A stretch of DNA of 64,000 nt from Faecalicatena contorta (lineage in GTDB: Bacteria; Bacillota; Clostridia; Lachnospirales; Lachnospiraceae): NCBI RefSeq assembly GCF_021531895.1, contig NZ_JAFBIX010000009.1:1-64000 (forward strand). Reading direction: 5' to 3'. Each line of letters begins with the position of its first letter. Position 1 is the first letter of the stretch. This document shows positions 34,475 through 43,792 of this stretch, piece by piece. The notes below the pieces were generated by a model, which saw nothing but the letters and a program-made list of their open reading frames with translations, made no database searches and had not been told where the DNA came from. A program made the position numbers and the translations under genes.

Positions 34475-35500
34475 ATGAAAGCATTATTTATTGGGGGAAC
34501 GGGTACAATCAGTACCGCTATCGTAAAAAGGCTTATACAAGAATTGAACTGGGAAGTATGGACTCTCAACCGTGGCAGCCGGACACAGGCTGTACCAGAA
34601 GGCGTTCATCAGATTATTGCTGATATTCATGATGAAGCAGCTGTTGCAGAAGCAATCAAGGATATGACTTTTGACACTGTCTGTGAATTCATCGGGTATC
34701 ATGTCGAAGATGTAAAACGCGATTACCGCCTGTTCCAAGGAAAAACTAAGCAGTATATCTTTACCAGTACTGCTTCTGCCTACCACAAACCTGCTGCCAA
34801 TTATCTGATCACAGAGGGAACTACTCTTGCGAATCCACACTGGCAATATTCCCGGGACAAAATTGCCTGTGAGGAATTCCTGATGGATAAGTATCGAAAA
34901 GAAGGCTTTCCGGTAACAATTGTCCGTCCAAGCCATACCTATGACGAGCGTCGTATTCCATTGGGTGTCCATGGGAAGAATGGTTCCTGGCAGGTCGTTC
35001 AGCGAATGATCGAAGAAAAACCTGTCATTATTCACGGAGATGGCTCTTCTCTATGGACTATGACATTTAATACAGATTTTGCAATTGGTTATACCGGTCT
35101 TATGGGCAATCGTCATGCAATCGGAGAAGCATTCCAGATTACCGGAGATGAAACTCTTACATGGAATCAGATCTATCAGACGATCGCAGATGCTTTGGGC
35201 GTGACACTTCACCCTTACCATGTAGCTTCAGACTATCTCTCTGCAGTTGGTGATAAATATGGATATGATTTCGAAGGAAAACTGACTGGTGACAAATCTG
35301 TCTCTGTCGTATTTGACAACACGAAACTAAAAAGAGTTGTGCCTGATATGAGAACTACGGTCCGCCTCGACCAGGGCGTACGAATTGCCCTTGATTATGT
35401 ATTATCCCACCCTGAAGAATGCCAGATACCTGATCCAGAATTTGATGCCTGGTGTGATCGCGTGATCAATGCTCTGGAATCCTCCAAAGCTGGTATATAA
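34475..35500 (+). CDS. NAD-dependent epimerase/dehydratase (extended SDR)
   Basis: A 341-residue protein with the Rossmann start FIGGTGTISTAIVKRL and SDR core FTSTASAYHKP. The usual YxxxK appears as WQYSRDKIACEEFL (Tyr about 128, Lys about 132). The C-terminal region VRPSHTYDERRIP is typical of atypical extended SDRs acting on nucleotide sugars or acting as isoflavone reductase-like proteins. The substrate is not evident. It is transcribed toward the sugar ABC operon and separated by a hairpin. Confidence 0.8.
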   Translation: MKALFIGGTGTISTAIVKRLIQELNWEVWTLNRGSRTQAVPEGVHQIIADIHDEAAVAEAIKDMTFDTVCEFIGYHVEDVKRDYRLFQGKTKQYIFTSTASAYHKPAANYLITEGTTLANPHWQYSRDKIACEEFLMDKYRKEGFPVTIVRPSHTYDERRIPLGVHGKNGSWQVVQRMIEEKPVIIHGDGSSLWTMTFNTDFAIGYTGLMGNRHAIGEAFQITGDETLTWNQIYQTIADALGVTLHPYHVASDYLSAVGDKYGYDFEGKLTGDKSVSVVFDNTKLKRVVPDMRTTVRLDQGVRIALDYVLSHPEECQIPDPEFDAWCDRVINALESSKAGI

Positions 35501-35510
35501 AATACATTAT

Positions 35511-35554
35511 CGAGCAGAGCCCGCCAGCCGAAGGCATGTATTGCGGGATGCTCG
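35511..35554 (+). terminator. Hairpin between epimerase and sugar permease genes
   Basis: CGAGCA-gag-CCCGC (35511-35524) pairs with GCGGG-a-TGCTCG (35543-35554). It sits between two convergent genes and is followed by an AT-rich tail, so it probably serves as a terminator without a strong T-run. Confidence 0.5.
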
Positions 35555-35579
35555 AATGAATATATATTTTTACAACTTA

Positions 35580-36419
35580 TTACCCTTTTACAGAGCCTCT
35601 CATCATACCAGAAATCAGATATTTCCGGAAGAACAGTGCCGTCACCGCCGGTGGAATCAACGCAATCATTCCTGCAGCTGCAATCAGACCATACTGTATG
35701 GAATCTTTGGTCATAAATTCTGATACAACAATTGCCATTGGCTTTGTTTCCATAGAAGATGCCAGAATCAGTGGAATCTGGAATTGGCTCCAGGTATTTA
35801 AAAACATAATCAGCGTGACTGATAATATAATTGGATAGGAAAGCGGCAATATGATTCGGAAAAACGAAGCCGCTTTTCCGCATCCGTCAATCATAGCTGC
35901 CTCTTCCAGCTCCTTTGGAATCGTTGCAAAATAATTGGAAATCAGCCAGGTTGCCATTGGAAGGTAGGAACTCACATACACCATACTGAGCCAGACAATA
36001 TTATTCAACAATTTTGCCATTGCAAACATACGATACAGCGGAATAATCGTTGCCATTACAGGAATAACCATTGTTACCAAAAGAAGATTCTTAATAACCT
36101 TCCTTCCTTTAAATTCCATTCTACTTAATGCATAGGCACTCATCATCGCAATCGGAATCCCGATGCAAAGCGTAATACAGACTGCCCTTAAAGAATTAAA
36201 CATTCCAGTAAAAAAAGTATTTCCTCTCCGGCTTCCGGAAAACATCTCCACATAATTGGAAAATATCATATCATCTGGCAGTAGCTTGCTCGTCGGCGCA
36301 AAAATTGCGTAATCAGGTGTAATGGATATAATAAAGGTCCAGACAAAAGGCCCTACCGTAAAAATCAGGAACAAAATCGTAGCCAGAACATATCCGAATT
36401 TTTTCGCATATTTCATCAA
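35580..36419 (-). CDS. Carbohydrate ABC transporter permease, MalG-type
   Basis: A 279-residue permease with six hydrophobic segments and the binding-protein-dependent transport motif EEAAMIDGCGKAASFFRIILP (shown as EEAAMIDGCG...FRIILP) near residue 190. It pairs with the MalF-type protein just upstream, overlapping its end by 4 bp. No ATPase gene is adjacent, so a shared MsmK-type ATPase elsewhere is expected. Substrate likely a sugar or oligosaccharide. Confidence 0.9.
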   Translation of the reverse strand: MMKYAKKFGYVLATILFLIFTVGPFVWTFIISITPDYAIFAPTSKLLPDDMIFSNYVEMFSGSRRGNTFFTGMFNSLRAVCITLCIGIPIAMMSAYALSRMEFKGRKVIKNLLLVTMVIPVMATIIPLYRMFAMAKLLNNIVWLSMVYVSSYLPMATWLISNYFATIPKELEEAAMIDGCGKAASFFRIILPLSYPIILSVTLIMFLNTWSQFQIPLILASSMETKPMAIVVSEFMTKDSIQYGLIAAAGMIALIPPAVTALFFRKYLISGMMRGSVKG

Positions 36420-37285
36420 TATTCCACCTCCTTATTTAGGCTTCGCAAGTAGAATATTCCAAGGATCAATGCGAAGAACATTACAATGTATGTCATGGCA
36501 CTTCCTTTTCCAAAATTCAGGAATGTAAATGTGGTCAGATAACTTTCCATTAAGATATTCTTTCCTAGATCACTGTATCCCGAAAGAGCCACAATTTCAT
36601 CAAACACATTGATTGCTGTTACCGATGTTGAAGTAATTCCTACTGCAAGGAAAGGTTTCATAAGCGGCATCATAATATGACAGAAAATAGTCCTTGATGT
36701 ACCTCCGTCTATTTTTGCTGCTTCAAACAGACTGTCAGGAATCGATTGACGTCCGGCCAGACAAACGAGCGCCATAAAAGGGATGCTTCTCCAGACAACA
36801 ACAATGGAAATCACCAGCAGAAGTGTCCATCTTGAGCTTAAGAACTCAATTGGTTTACTGATAATTCCAATGCCAATCAAAAGTTTATTCAAAAATCCAT
36901 ATCCAGAGAAAAATACAAACTTCCATAAGATACCATTTACAAAAGGCGGCAATGCCCACGGAAGAATCGCTAATGCCAATAACAAACCAGACCATTTCAC
37001 ATCAACATTAAGAAAAGCTGCCACCAGATATCCAAATATCGTTGTAAACACAACAACAAATACAAGGATAAAGATTGTATTCTGCAGGCTGTACCAAAAA
37101 GAATCTGACTGAATAATATCAATGTAATTCTTAATTCCTATATAGTGAATATCTCCAGGAGCTGTCAGCTTCCATTTCTTTAAACTGTATGAAAATGTAG
37201 CAATGATCGGATAAAATACTAATACACCCATGATAAGAATCATGGGTGTTAGTAAAAGATAAGGTAATATCTTTTTTTTCATCAT
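36416..37285 (-). CDS. Carbohydrate ABC transporter permease, MalF-type
   Basis: A 289-residue permease with six hydrophobic segments and the EAA-type loop LFEAAKIDGGTSRTIFCHIMMP (seen as FEAAKIDGG and IMMP) near residue 190. It forms the heterodimeric channel with the downstream MalG-type protein; the two genes overlap by 4 bp (ATGA). It follows the binding-protein gene by 12 bp. Confidence 0.92.
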   Translation of the reverse strand: MMKKKILPYLLLTPMILIMGVLVFYPIIATFSYSLKKWKLTAPGDIHYIGIKNYIDIIQSDSFWYSLQNTIFILVFVVVFTTIFGYLVAAFLNVDVKWSGLLLALAILPWALPPFVNGILWKFVFFSGYGFLNKLLIGIGIISKPIEFLSSRWTLLLVISIVVVWRSIPFMALVCLAGRQSIPDSLFEAAKIDGGTSRTIFCHIMMPLMKPFLAVGITSTSVTAINVFDEIVALSGYSDLGKNILMESYLTTFTFLNFGKGSAMTYIVMFFALILGIFYLRSLNKEVEY

Positions 37286-37297
37286 TTATTCCTTAAA

Positions 37298-38611
37298 TTA
37301 TTCGTTGATTAATTTCTCTAAAGCTGTTTCCATCTCATCAAATGCTTCTTCTGCTGTGCATTCGCCAAGTGCCATCTTATTGATTGCATTGTACATTGCA
37401 CTGCTCATCTCCGCATAATAAGAAGGTACTCCGTTCGGGAATGGAGAAGAGATTAAGTTTGCTTCTTCTAACATTGCTCCTGCATTCTCGATCGTTCCGT
37501 CATTGATCAGCTCTTCCAGAACAGAATTACGTGTAGGAATTGCACTGTTTGTTTCATTTAACTGTTTCTGCATATCAGCAGATGTATACCATTCTACGAA
37601 TTTCTTAGCAGCTTCTTTGTTCTCGGAAGCTTTTGTAACACCAATAGCTTCTGGAAGTGCCATTGTCTGAGTTGCTTTTCCATCTTTACCCGGGACAAGG
37701 ATGGATTCGATTTCTCCAACAACGCTGCAGATTTCTTCGTTCTGGCTTCTGGATATGAAAGAGGTAGGACCTGTAAGGAAGCTTGCTGTACCACCACAGA
37801 TACGCATATAAGCATCCATACCTGAAGATGTCTTATCTTCTGGAGCTACTAACTCTTCATTTACCAATGTTTCTATATACTTCAATGCTTCTAATACAGA
37901 ATCTTTATTGAAAGTTCCGTCATCGTTCCATACCACGCCATTCATGGTATATGCCAGCCACATTAAACATGTAGATGTCTTTTCTTCTGCATTTAATGCA
38001 ATTGCAAATGGATAGTCTACAGTCCCTGTAGATTTAAGTGTTCTGCAATCTTCCAGAACATCATCCCAAGTCTGTGGTTCCTCTGTAATACCAGCCGCTT
38101 CAAACTGCTTTGTGTTATAATATGACAAACGGTAGTCGTTCGCATATGGAATTGCCAGAACCTTTCCATCCTTTGTAAATGTTTCGAGTGTCGGCATATC
38201 TTCCTTATCTTCATCTGATACTTCCAATGGCTCTAACCAATCTGCCGCATCAAATTCTCCGACCCATGACCAGTCAACTTCCACAACATCTGCTGCACAT
38301 TCTCCGGCAGAAGCAGCTGTTGCTAATTTCTCACGGATATCATCCCATCCAACTTCAGCAATCTCAACTTCAATTCCTGTTTCCTCTGTAAATGCAGCAA
38401 GCTGATCATCTGTTGGTACACCCCAGTCAGGTACCATAAATGTAATTTTTTCTCCTGATGATTCCTCAGCTGCATCCTCACTGCTTTCACTGCTCTCTTT
38501 GCTTCCGCCACAGCCCGCAAGCATGGTAAGCGTCATAGCGGCAATCAACAATACACTGATTAGTTTCTTCTTCATAGTTTTTATATGATATGTCCAGAAG
38601 CTTCCTATCAT
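37298..38611 (-). CDS. ABC transporter sugar-binding lipoprotein
   Basis: A 437-residue extracellular solute-binding protein of the MalE/UgpB type with a lipobox LTMLAGCGGS; the following Ser/Glu-rich linker is typical. The ATG at 38611 has GGGAGG at ideal spacing, giving a 12-residue extension before MKKKLISVL. An inner ATG lacks a ribosome site, so I keep the longer form. It is the first gene of the operon. Regulation probably by the AraC protein encoded upstream. Confidence 0.9.
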   Translation of the reverse strand: MIGSFWTYHIKTMKKKLISVLLIAAMTLTMLAGCGGSKESSESSEDAAEESSGEKITFMVPDWGVPTDDQLAAFTEETGIEVEIAEVGWDDIREKLATAASAGECAADVVEVDWSWVGEFDAADWLEPLEVSDEDKEDMPTLETFTKDGKVLAIPYANDYRLSYYNTKQFEAAGITEEPQTWDDVLEDCRTLKSTGTVDYPFAIALNAEEKTSTCLMWLAYTMNGVVWNDDGTFNKDSVLEALKYIETLVNEELVAPEDKTSSGMDAYMRICGGTASFLTGPTSFISRSQNEEICSVVGEIESILVPGKDGKATQTMALPEAIGVTKASENKEAAKKFVEWYTSADMQKQLNETNSAIPTRNSVLEELINDGTIENAGAMLEEANLISSPFPNGVPSYYAEMSSAMYNAINKMALGECTAEEAFDEMETALEKLINE

Positions 38612-38869
38612 ATTTCCTCCCTTTTCGTCTATTCATATCTTCCATTACTCTTCTACTGGCTTCTGCAAATATATCCTCTGAATGAATTGATATATTTCAA
38701 TACTATTAAGTAATGTTCCGATACCCGGATATCTGTATTCTACCATCCACGGATTTTCCAGTATTTCATATATGTTAGTTTTATTTTATATTTGTTTTAT
38801 TTCTTCCGGATATATCTATTGATTTTTGTAATATATTTTTGTATTTATTTACATTTTCTATACATTGAA
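38612..38869. other. AT-rich gap between sugar-binding protein and AraC regulator genes
   Basis: No open reading frame or strong terminator was recognised in this 258-bp segment. It must hold the promoter of the ABC operon and probably AraC binding sites, including short inverted repeats such as TTGA/TCAA near 38690, but none is clear enough to name. Confidence 0.3.
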
Positions 38870-40105
38870 TTATTTTATTACTTTTACTTTCTTTCGATAT
38901 GCCAACGGGGTCTCGCCTGTGATTCTTTTAAACACCGTCTGAAAATGACTCTGAGAGGAAAAATTAAGCAGACTTGCTACTTCGCTTAAATTGTAATTGC
39001 TGAAACGAAGTAAGCGTTTTGCCTCTTCTGTCTTCTCCTGTTGAATGTACTGGGTAATAGAAAGTCCCATCTCCTGTTTGAATCGGCTACATAAGTAGGA
39101 TCTGCTATAGCCTAATTCTTTTGCCATACTTTCTGTTCGAATCGGTGCGAAAACATTCCGTGAAATATATTGAATACACATTCTGCAAAAGTGCCTTTTA
39201 TCATCTGCAGGACATCGTAATTTTTCTACCTGCTCTGCAAAATCAATCACCATTTCCTGAAAAAGCCGTTCTACCGCAGGACAATCCTGCATCAGTTCTA
39301 GCTTCTGAATATATAGTTCCATCGCAAGAAATGCCTGCTGAACATCCAGTCCTCCCCGAATCGCAGCCTTCGATACGCTGTCTGCCATGGCAATCCCTCT
39401 GTTTTTTATTTGCCGCAATTCATCATATACGATACTCCCTGTGTATACTTTCGGCGGAGCACTGAATAGTTCTTTCAGCTGGTCTGCCTGTCCATTCTCA
39501 ACATAAGAACATACCAGTTGTTCCCAACTAAAGCTTTGCTCAACTGCCTGAGATAATCCCATATCTTCTATATTATTCATTCGATTCCCGGTATACTCTA
39601 TTTGTACAGAATTCTGGATGCTTTCCGGCGGTCTTTCCATCCATACTTCCTCAATCGCAAATGCCCGCTTTCGCAACATTGTTTCTAGAGATACTAACAA
39701 CCATGCAAGCCGCTGAATGTTAATGACAGGCGTGCTGCATAACCATCGAACGTAAGCATTCTTTTTCTCTTCTTCAATCCTCAGGATTGCCAGCAATTCT
39801 TCCATTTCTTGTCCGCTGCCTTTTAAAGCACACGTTGGTCCAAGAATTAGTCGAAGACCTGGCTTTAATGTAAGAAAAGCATAAAACTGATATAAAGATG
39901 TCGTGATTATGCCTACATCATGTCCAGAATCTATGATTTGAGATAAAAAGGGACCTAACGGATCTGGCTCAATACAGTAAGGCGAAAAATAATATAAAGG
40001 AGTGCCGTCTTGATACAAACGTACTCCTGTAGTGTATGCTTTCGCCAGGCTATAACACATGGATTCATAGACTTTCATGTTCATTATATCGGATTCTTTT
40101 CTCAT
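38870..40105 (-). CDS. AraC-family transcriptional regulator
   Basis: A 411-residue regulator with two C-terminal helix-turn-helices: ESMAKELGYSRSYLCSRFKQE and LSEVASLLNFSSQSHFQTVFKR, ending in the AraC signature. The first 280 residues are an unassigned sensor part. The ATG at 40105 follows GGGAGAAA at good spacing. It is transcribed toward the sugar ABC operon and is the likely activator. No two-component receiver domain is present. Confidence 0.88.
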   Translation of the reverse strand: MRKESDIMNMKVYESMCYSLAKAYTTGVRLYQDGTPLYYFSPYCIEPDPLGPFLSQIIDSGHDVGIITTSLYQFYAFLTLKPGLRLILGPTCALKGSGQEMEELLAILRIEEEKKNAYVRWLCSTPVINIQRLAWLLVSLETMLRKRAFAIEEVWMERPPESIQNSVQIEYTGNRMNNIEDMGLSQAVEQSFSWEQLVCSYVENGQADQLKELFSAPPKVYTGSIVYDELRQIKNRGIAMADSVSKAAIRGGLDVQQAFLAMELYIQKLELMQDCPAVERLFQEMVIDFAEQVEKLRCPADDKRHFCRMCIQYISRNVFAPIRTESMAKELGYSRSYLCSRFKQEMGLSITQYIQQEKTEEAKRLLRFSNYNLSEVASLLNFSSQSHFQTVFKRITGETPLAYRKKVKVIK

Positions 40106-40207
40106 AATTTTTCTCCCAACCATGTTTTCTTGAGAACCAGCATATCACTACGTGCAAACCAAATTCAACTCTTTTCAAATGTGTTTGCAATAAATGTCTA
40201 AATATGA

Positions 40208-40276
40208 CTATACACGGCGTGCCTTGATGGATTTTGAACTGATCCAGGACAAAATGATATAGATGATTTCTTTCAT
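40208..40276 (-). CDS. Possible 22-residue hydrophobic peptide
   Basis: GGAGG stands five bases before an ATG opening a 22-codon frame (MKEIIYIILSWISSKSIKAR, then RV) that starts 13 bp after the DUF5107 stop. The first half is hydrophobic and the second is basic, a plan seen in small membrane peptides. It could be a translated tail of the operon or the remnant of a longer gene. Confidence 0.35.
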   Translation of the reverse strand: MKEIIYIILSWISSKSIKARRV

Positions 40277-40289
40277 AAAATCCTCCACA

Positions 40290-42221
40290 TTACTCAAATG
40301 CCATGAACTGATACCTGTAAGGTACTTCTTCCTCTTCTTCTGAGACAGCATCGTGCAGTTTCTTCCATAATTGTCCCAGAGTATCCTCTCCTTCCCGGAG
40401 ATCATCAAGCACCAATCCTCCATCTTCTTCCATCAGTTCATAAGCCTTTTCTTCTTTTCCACTCTCGCCTAATGCCTGGATATAATAGAACCGCAATCTG
40501 CTGTCAGCCTGAAGTTTTTTGCTCAGCTTTTTATAAGATGCACACAGTTCCGTATAAGCTTCACAACTAATCAATATCTTGAATCCTTCTTTTTGATATG
40601 AGCATTCCTTCTTCTGAAGCTTCATTCCTTTTAACATATACCGGGCTGCTTTCTTATTCTTTCCTTTCCGCAAAGTCAGACAGGCAAGCGCGTGAAGTGC
40701 CCATGCATTTTCCTCCAGTGTTCTGGATGTCTGAAATTCCTGCTCTGCTTTCTTGAATTTTCCATCCATATAATAACGAACTCCCAACTGGTAGTGCGCG
40801 TACCAATTATGTTTTTCCTGTTCTTTGACAGCTTCCTTTAATCTGGTAAAGCTTTCTTCATCATTCAAGAATACATCCGGTCTTTTCTCAGGCTTCGGAC
40901 AATGCAATCTGCCGCCTTCTATGAATGCTTTCCAGCGGGCATAATCCCCTTCTTCATCTACAAATTCCAGATGATCCGTCCACTTGCCATGAACTCCAAG
41001 GATTCCATAGCCGCTTCCCGCCTGCACAAGATCCGCTTTCTTTAAAGCCATTGGCTTGGATGCTTTCAGCTTTTCTTTCAGATGCCTGTGACTTTCTCTT
41101 TTTAGGAGCATCTCTGTGACTTCTGCACTTCGCTCTTCATGAGATTCCTGAAGCTTCTGTGCATCGATCTGAATTGCCCCATATTGCTCCATCCATTCCC
41201 ATGCAGTGTGTGGTGCCATAGGAATACAGCCATACTGTGTCTTTGCAAGGCCGGCCTGAATCTCAATATATCTTCCTGCATTCTCCGTCAGGAATTCCTG
41301 CCAGTGGTCAGAAGCTGCCTGACTGCCCCAGGAGAATAACTTCCGGCTTTTCATTCTGTCCGTTGACATCTGAAGAAGGCCGTATCCCTCTGCATTAACA
41401 TTTGCAATATACTTCGGCATATCCTCTTCTATCTCAAAGAAATAATCCACAGACTTCGGAATCTTCTTATAATCGGTGACATCCACGCCCCGAACCATCG
41501 GAATCTCTACTTTTCGAACCTCTTTATCTACCGTCGTATATGCGGCTCTGGCCGGAACAATGATTCTTCCGCCGTCGAATTCCGGCACTGCCATGTTACT
41601 CCACCAGTACATCGGCACTACCTCATCATTTTCATTCACAATCCGCATCCTGCAATTTAGGAAACGGGAATCTTCTTCCAGCCAAAAATCCATCTGGTAT
41701 GTGACATCACGGATTCTTTCATATTCGTACATTCGAAGAACCGGATTGCCCGCTTCGTCTTCCGTCTGGGCAACATACATCTGTTCTGTCGTAAATGGAG
41801 TATGCCCGATAATACCAATATTCCATTCTACGCCTCCACTGAACCATGCATTTCTAGTCGCCAGGTTACTGAATCGAAGAACATCATTCGTATACAGAAG
41901 ATTCTGATCTTGCTCCTTATCCCACAGTTCCCACAATCTTCCACCATATTCTGGCAAAAATACGGCTTTCAGATATTGATTTTCCAGAACAGCCGTCTGT
42001 ACTTTACGCTCTTTGAGTTCTCTGCAATATCCATTTCTCTGGCGATACGGATAGGCACTTTTCACCCTCCCATATCCATCGTACAATTCAGAATCCTCCG
42101 GCAGCTGAAATCGCAGCTGATTCTGTAAGATACTTTCCCCGGACAGATCCGGCACACATGACTCTTTCCCCAATAAAGCCATCTGCATCTTCCGCTTTTC
42201 CATTCTAAGTTCTGTTCCCAT
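40290..42221 (-). CDS. DUF5107 domain protein with C-terminal TPR repeats
   Basis: A 643-residue cytoplasmic protein. Residues 60-340 match the DUF5107 pattern: AVFLPEYGGRLWELWD, GGVEWNIGIIGHTPFT, WWSNMAVPE, then FSWGS, reminiscent of aldose-mutarotase-like beta-sandwich folds. From about 440 on come helical TPR-like repeats (YAHYQLGVRYYMDGKFKKAE, WALHALACLTLRKGKNKKAA). It starts one base after bcp. Function unknown; proteins like this occur with carbohydrate-metabolism genes, and the sugar ABC system is next door. Confidence 0.75.
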   Translation of the reverse strand: MGTELRMEKRKMQMALLGKESCVPDLSGESILQNQLRFQLPEDSELYDGYGRVKSAYPYRQRNGYCRELKERKVQTAVLENQYLKAVFLPEYGGRLWELWDKEQDQNLLYTNDVLRFSNLATRNAWFSGGVEWNIGIIGHTPFTTEQMYVAQTEDEAGNPVLRMYEYERIRDVTYQMDFWLEEDSRFLNCRMRIVNENDEVVPMYWWSNMAVPEFDGGRIIVPARAAYTTVDKEVRKVEIPMVRGVDVTDYKKIPKSVDYFFEIEEDMPKYIANVNAEGYGLLQMSTDRMKSRKLFSWGSQAASDHWQEFLTENAGRYIEIQAGLAKTQYGCIPMAPHTAWEWMEQYGAIQIDAQKLQESHEERSAEVTEMLLKRESHRHLKEKLKASKPMALKKADLVQAGSGYGILGVHGKWTDHLEFVDEEGDYARWKAFIEGGRLHCPKPEKRPDVFLNDEESFTRLKEAVKEQEKHNWYAHYQLGVRYYMDGKFKKAEQEFQTSRTLEENAWALHALACLTLRKGKNKKAARYMLKGMKLQKKECSYQKEGFKILISCEAYTELCASYKKLSKKLQADSRLRFYYIQALGESGKEEKAYELMEEDGGLVLDDLREGEDTLGQLWKKLHDAVSEEEEEVPYRYQFMAFE

Positions 42222-42222
42222 A

Positions 42223-42675
42223 TTACACCTCTTCTAACATCTTCGCCGGATCATCGGCTGCTTTTACCTTATCATTTGCTTTGATGATCACACCATCTTC
42301 GTCAATCAGGTACGTTGTCCGCACAACGCCCATCGACACTTTTCCATAATTCTTCTTTTCCTTCCACACATCATAAGCCTGAATTACTTTCAATTCCGGG
42401 TCTGACAATATCGTAAAAGTCAGGCCCTGCTTTTCTTCAAATCTCTTATGCGAAGCTACCGTATCCTTACTGATTCCGATGACAACTGCCCCTTTTTCCT
42501 GAAACTGTGGATACAGCTGTGAATAACCACATGCCTGTTTCGTACACCCCGGAGTATTATCCCTCGGATAAAAATATAAGATTACCTTTTTACCTCTGTA
42601 CTCCTCAAGCGAATGCACTTGTCCATTCTGATCCGGCAGTGAAAATGCCGGTGCCTTGGTTCCCACTTCTAACAT
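42223..42675 (-). CDS. bcp: Thioredoxin-dependent peroxiredoxin Bcp
   Basis: A 150-residue peroxiredoxin with the Bcp active site YPRDNTPGCTKQACGYSQL, holding the peroxidatic Cys near 43 and the resolving Cys five residues on. It reduces hydroperoxides with thioredoxin. The ATG at 42675 follows AGGAGG; an upstream ATG seven codons earlier lacks a ribosome site. The next gene starts one base after its stop. Confidence 0.93.
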   Translation of the reverse strand: MLEVGTKAPAFSLPDQNGQVHSLEEYRGKKVILYFYPRDNTPGCTKQACGYSQLYPQFQEKGAVVIGISKDTVASHKRFEEKQGLTFTILSDPELKVIQAYDVWKEKKNYGKVSMGVVRTTYLIDEDGVIIKANDKVKAADDPAKMLEEV

Positions 42676-42781
42676 AGTGTCTCCTCCTTTAATCATAAAA
42701 CCAACGGTTCATTACAATCTCTTTTCTAAGTTCGATAATACAACCTATTTCCGCATTTGAAAAGACTGAAACTTATAAAAA

Positions 42782-42807
42782 TGGCGGCAGGTATTACCCC
42801 GCCGCCA
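42782..42807 (-). terminator. Terminator of the XRE-cupin regulator gene
   Basis: TGGCGGC (42782-42788) pairs with GCCGCCA (42801-42807); on the minus strand the stem is followed by TTTTTAT. It lies just after the regulator's stop codon. Confidence 0.85.
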
Positions 42808-42820
42808 GATTTTCTTTTCT

Positions 42821-43597
42821 CTATTCTTTTTCAATCAGCATCCATACCAGTGTAGCGTCTTCGTCCGAGTCGTTCATGCTGCTATGGACTTCTCCGGCCG
42901 GAATAAATGATGCTTCTCCGGCACATAATTCATTGCTCTTGCCATTGCACTCACATTTTACTTTTCCGGAGATGATGTAAGAATATTCATCGCCGGTATG
43001 AGACGCAGGCGGTACCACGGTTCCTGGTGGAAATATTGCATAGCCCATGGACACCTTTCCATCTGTCGGGCAGCATGCACCGGAGAAATCACTCATGGCA
43101 ACTCCGTCCTGGCGAACAGATATATATTCGTTCTTTACATCCCATGCTACCAGTTCCGGGTCACGTTCCAGCGGAATCCCTTTGTCGTAATCAGTGCAGT
43201 CTTTGCACCCTTTCTGTTCCTCTCCTTCATGCGTACACGCTTCAAAATCCTCACGCAGCAGCTCCATCCGAAGCAAAAGACTCTCTAACTTACGTCCTTC
43301 GAACTTACCGCTTAACCTCTCATAACTTGCATACTTCTTCTTAAGCCCCAATAATCCTGAACCACTGTCTTTCTTATGAACGAATTGTCCCTGTACATCC
43401 GATTCGTCTTCGAACAATTCCTTCATTGTGATGTTCAGCGCCTCTGCAATCTTCTTCAGGGATACCAGGGTAATGGATGAAATTCCACGTTCGAATTGAG
43501 GCGAGAAACTGACTGATAATTCTGTCTTCTCACTCAATTCTTTTAATGTAATATTTTTTCTGCGTATTTTCCTGATTTTTTTGCTTATGTATTCCAT
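42821..43597 (-). CDS. XRE regulator with C-terminal cupin domain
   Basis: A 258-residue protein with N-terminal helix-turn-helix (LKELSEKTELSVSFSPQFERG, residues about 18-38) and a C-terminal cupin (TGDEYSYIISGKVKCECNGK, EASFIPAGEVHS). A middle segment has clustered Cys/His-like residues (CTHEGEEQKGCKDCTD). Regulators of this plan often control amino-acid, polyamine or antioxidant genes. It is divergent from the pseudouridine synthase; no target is obvious. Confidence 0.85.
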   Translation of the reverse strand: MEYISKKIRKIRRKNITLKELSEKTELSVSFSPQFERGISSITLVSLKKIAEALNITMKELFEDESDVQGQFVHKKDSGSGLLGLKKKYASYERLSGKFEGRKLESLLLRMELLREDFEACTHEGEEQKGCKDCTDYDKGIPLERDPELVAWDVKNEYISVRQDGVAMSDFSGACCPTDGKVSMGYAIFPPGTVVPPASHTGDEYSYIISGKVKCECNGKSNELCAGEASFIPAGEVHSSMNDSDEDATLVWMLIEKE

Positions 43598-43706
43598 ATT
43601 TTCGTCATATTCCTCACTCTATGTTTTATACTTATAAAACAATTTCAGTACCACTGTAATTTTTTACTATTTTCACCATTAAGTGTCAATACAAAAGAAA
43701 AAGGTG

Positions 43707-43737
43707 TCCTCCGCTATCTGAAAACAACTGCGGAGGA
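43707..43737. other. Hairpin upstream of the pseudouridine synthase
   Basis: TCCTCCGC (43707-43714) pairs perfectly with GCGGAGGA (43730-43737) around 15 bases, about 55 bp before the start codon. There is no adjacent T-run. It may be a leader structure or a boundary element in the divergent promoter region. Confidence 0.45.
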
Positions 43738-43792
43738 TATCTTGACTTTTCTAACAGGGATAAATATGATAAATGTACCAGGAGGAATCACG

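Noticed and set aside
34475-35035. 183-codon minus-strand frame opposite the epimerase
   Set aside because: Antisense shadow of a gene with clear Rossmann motifs and ribosome site.
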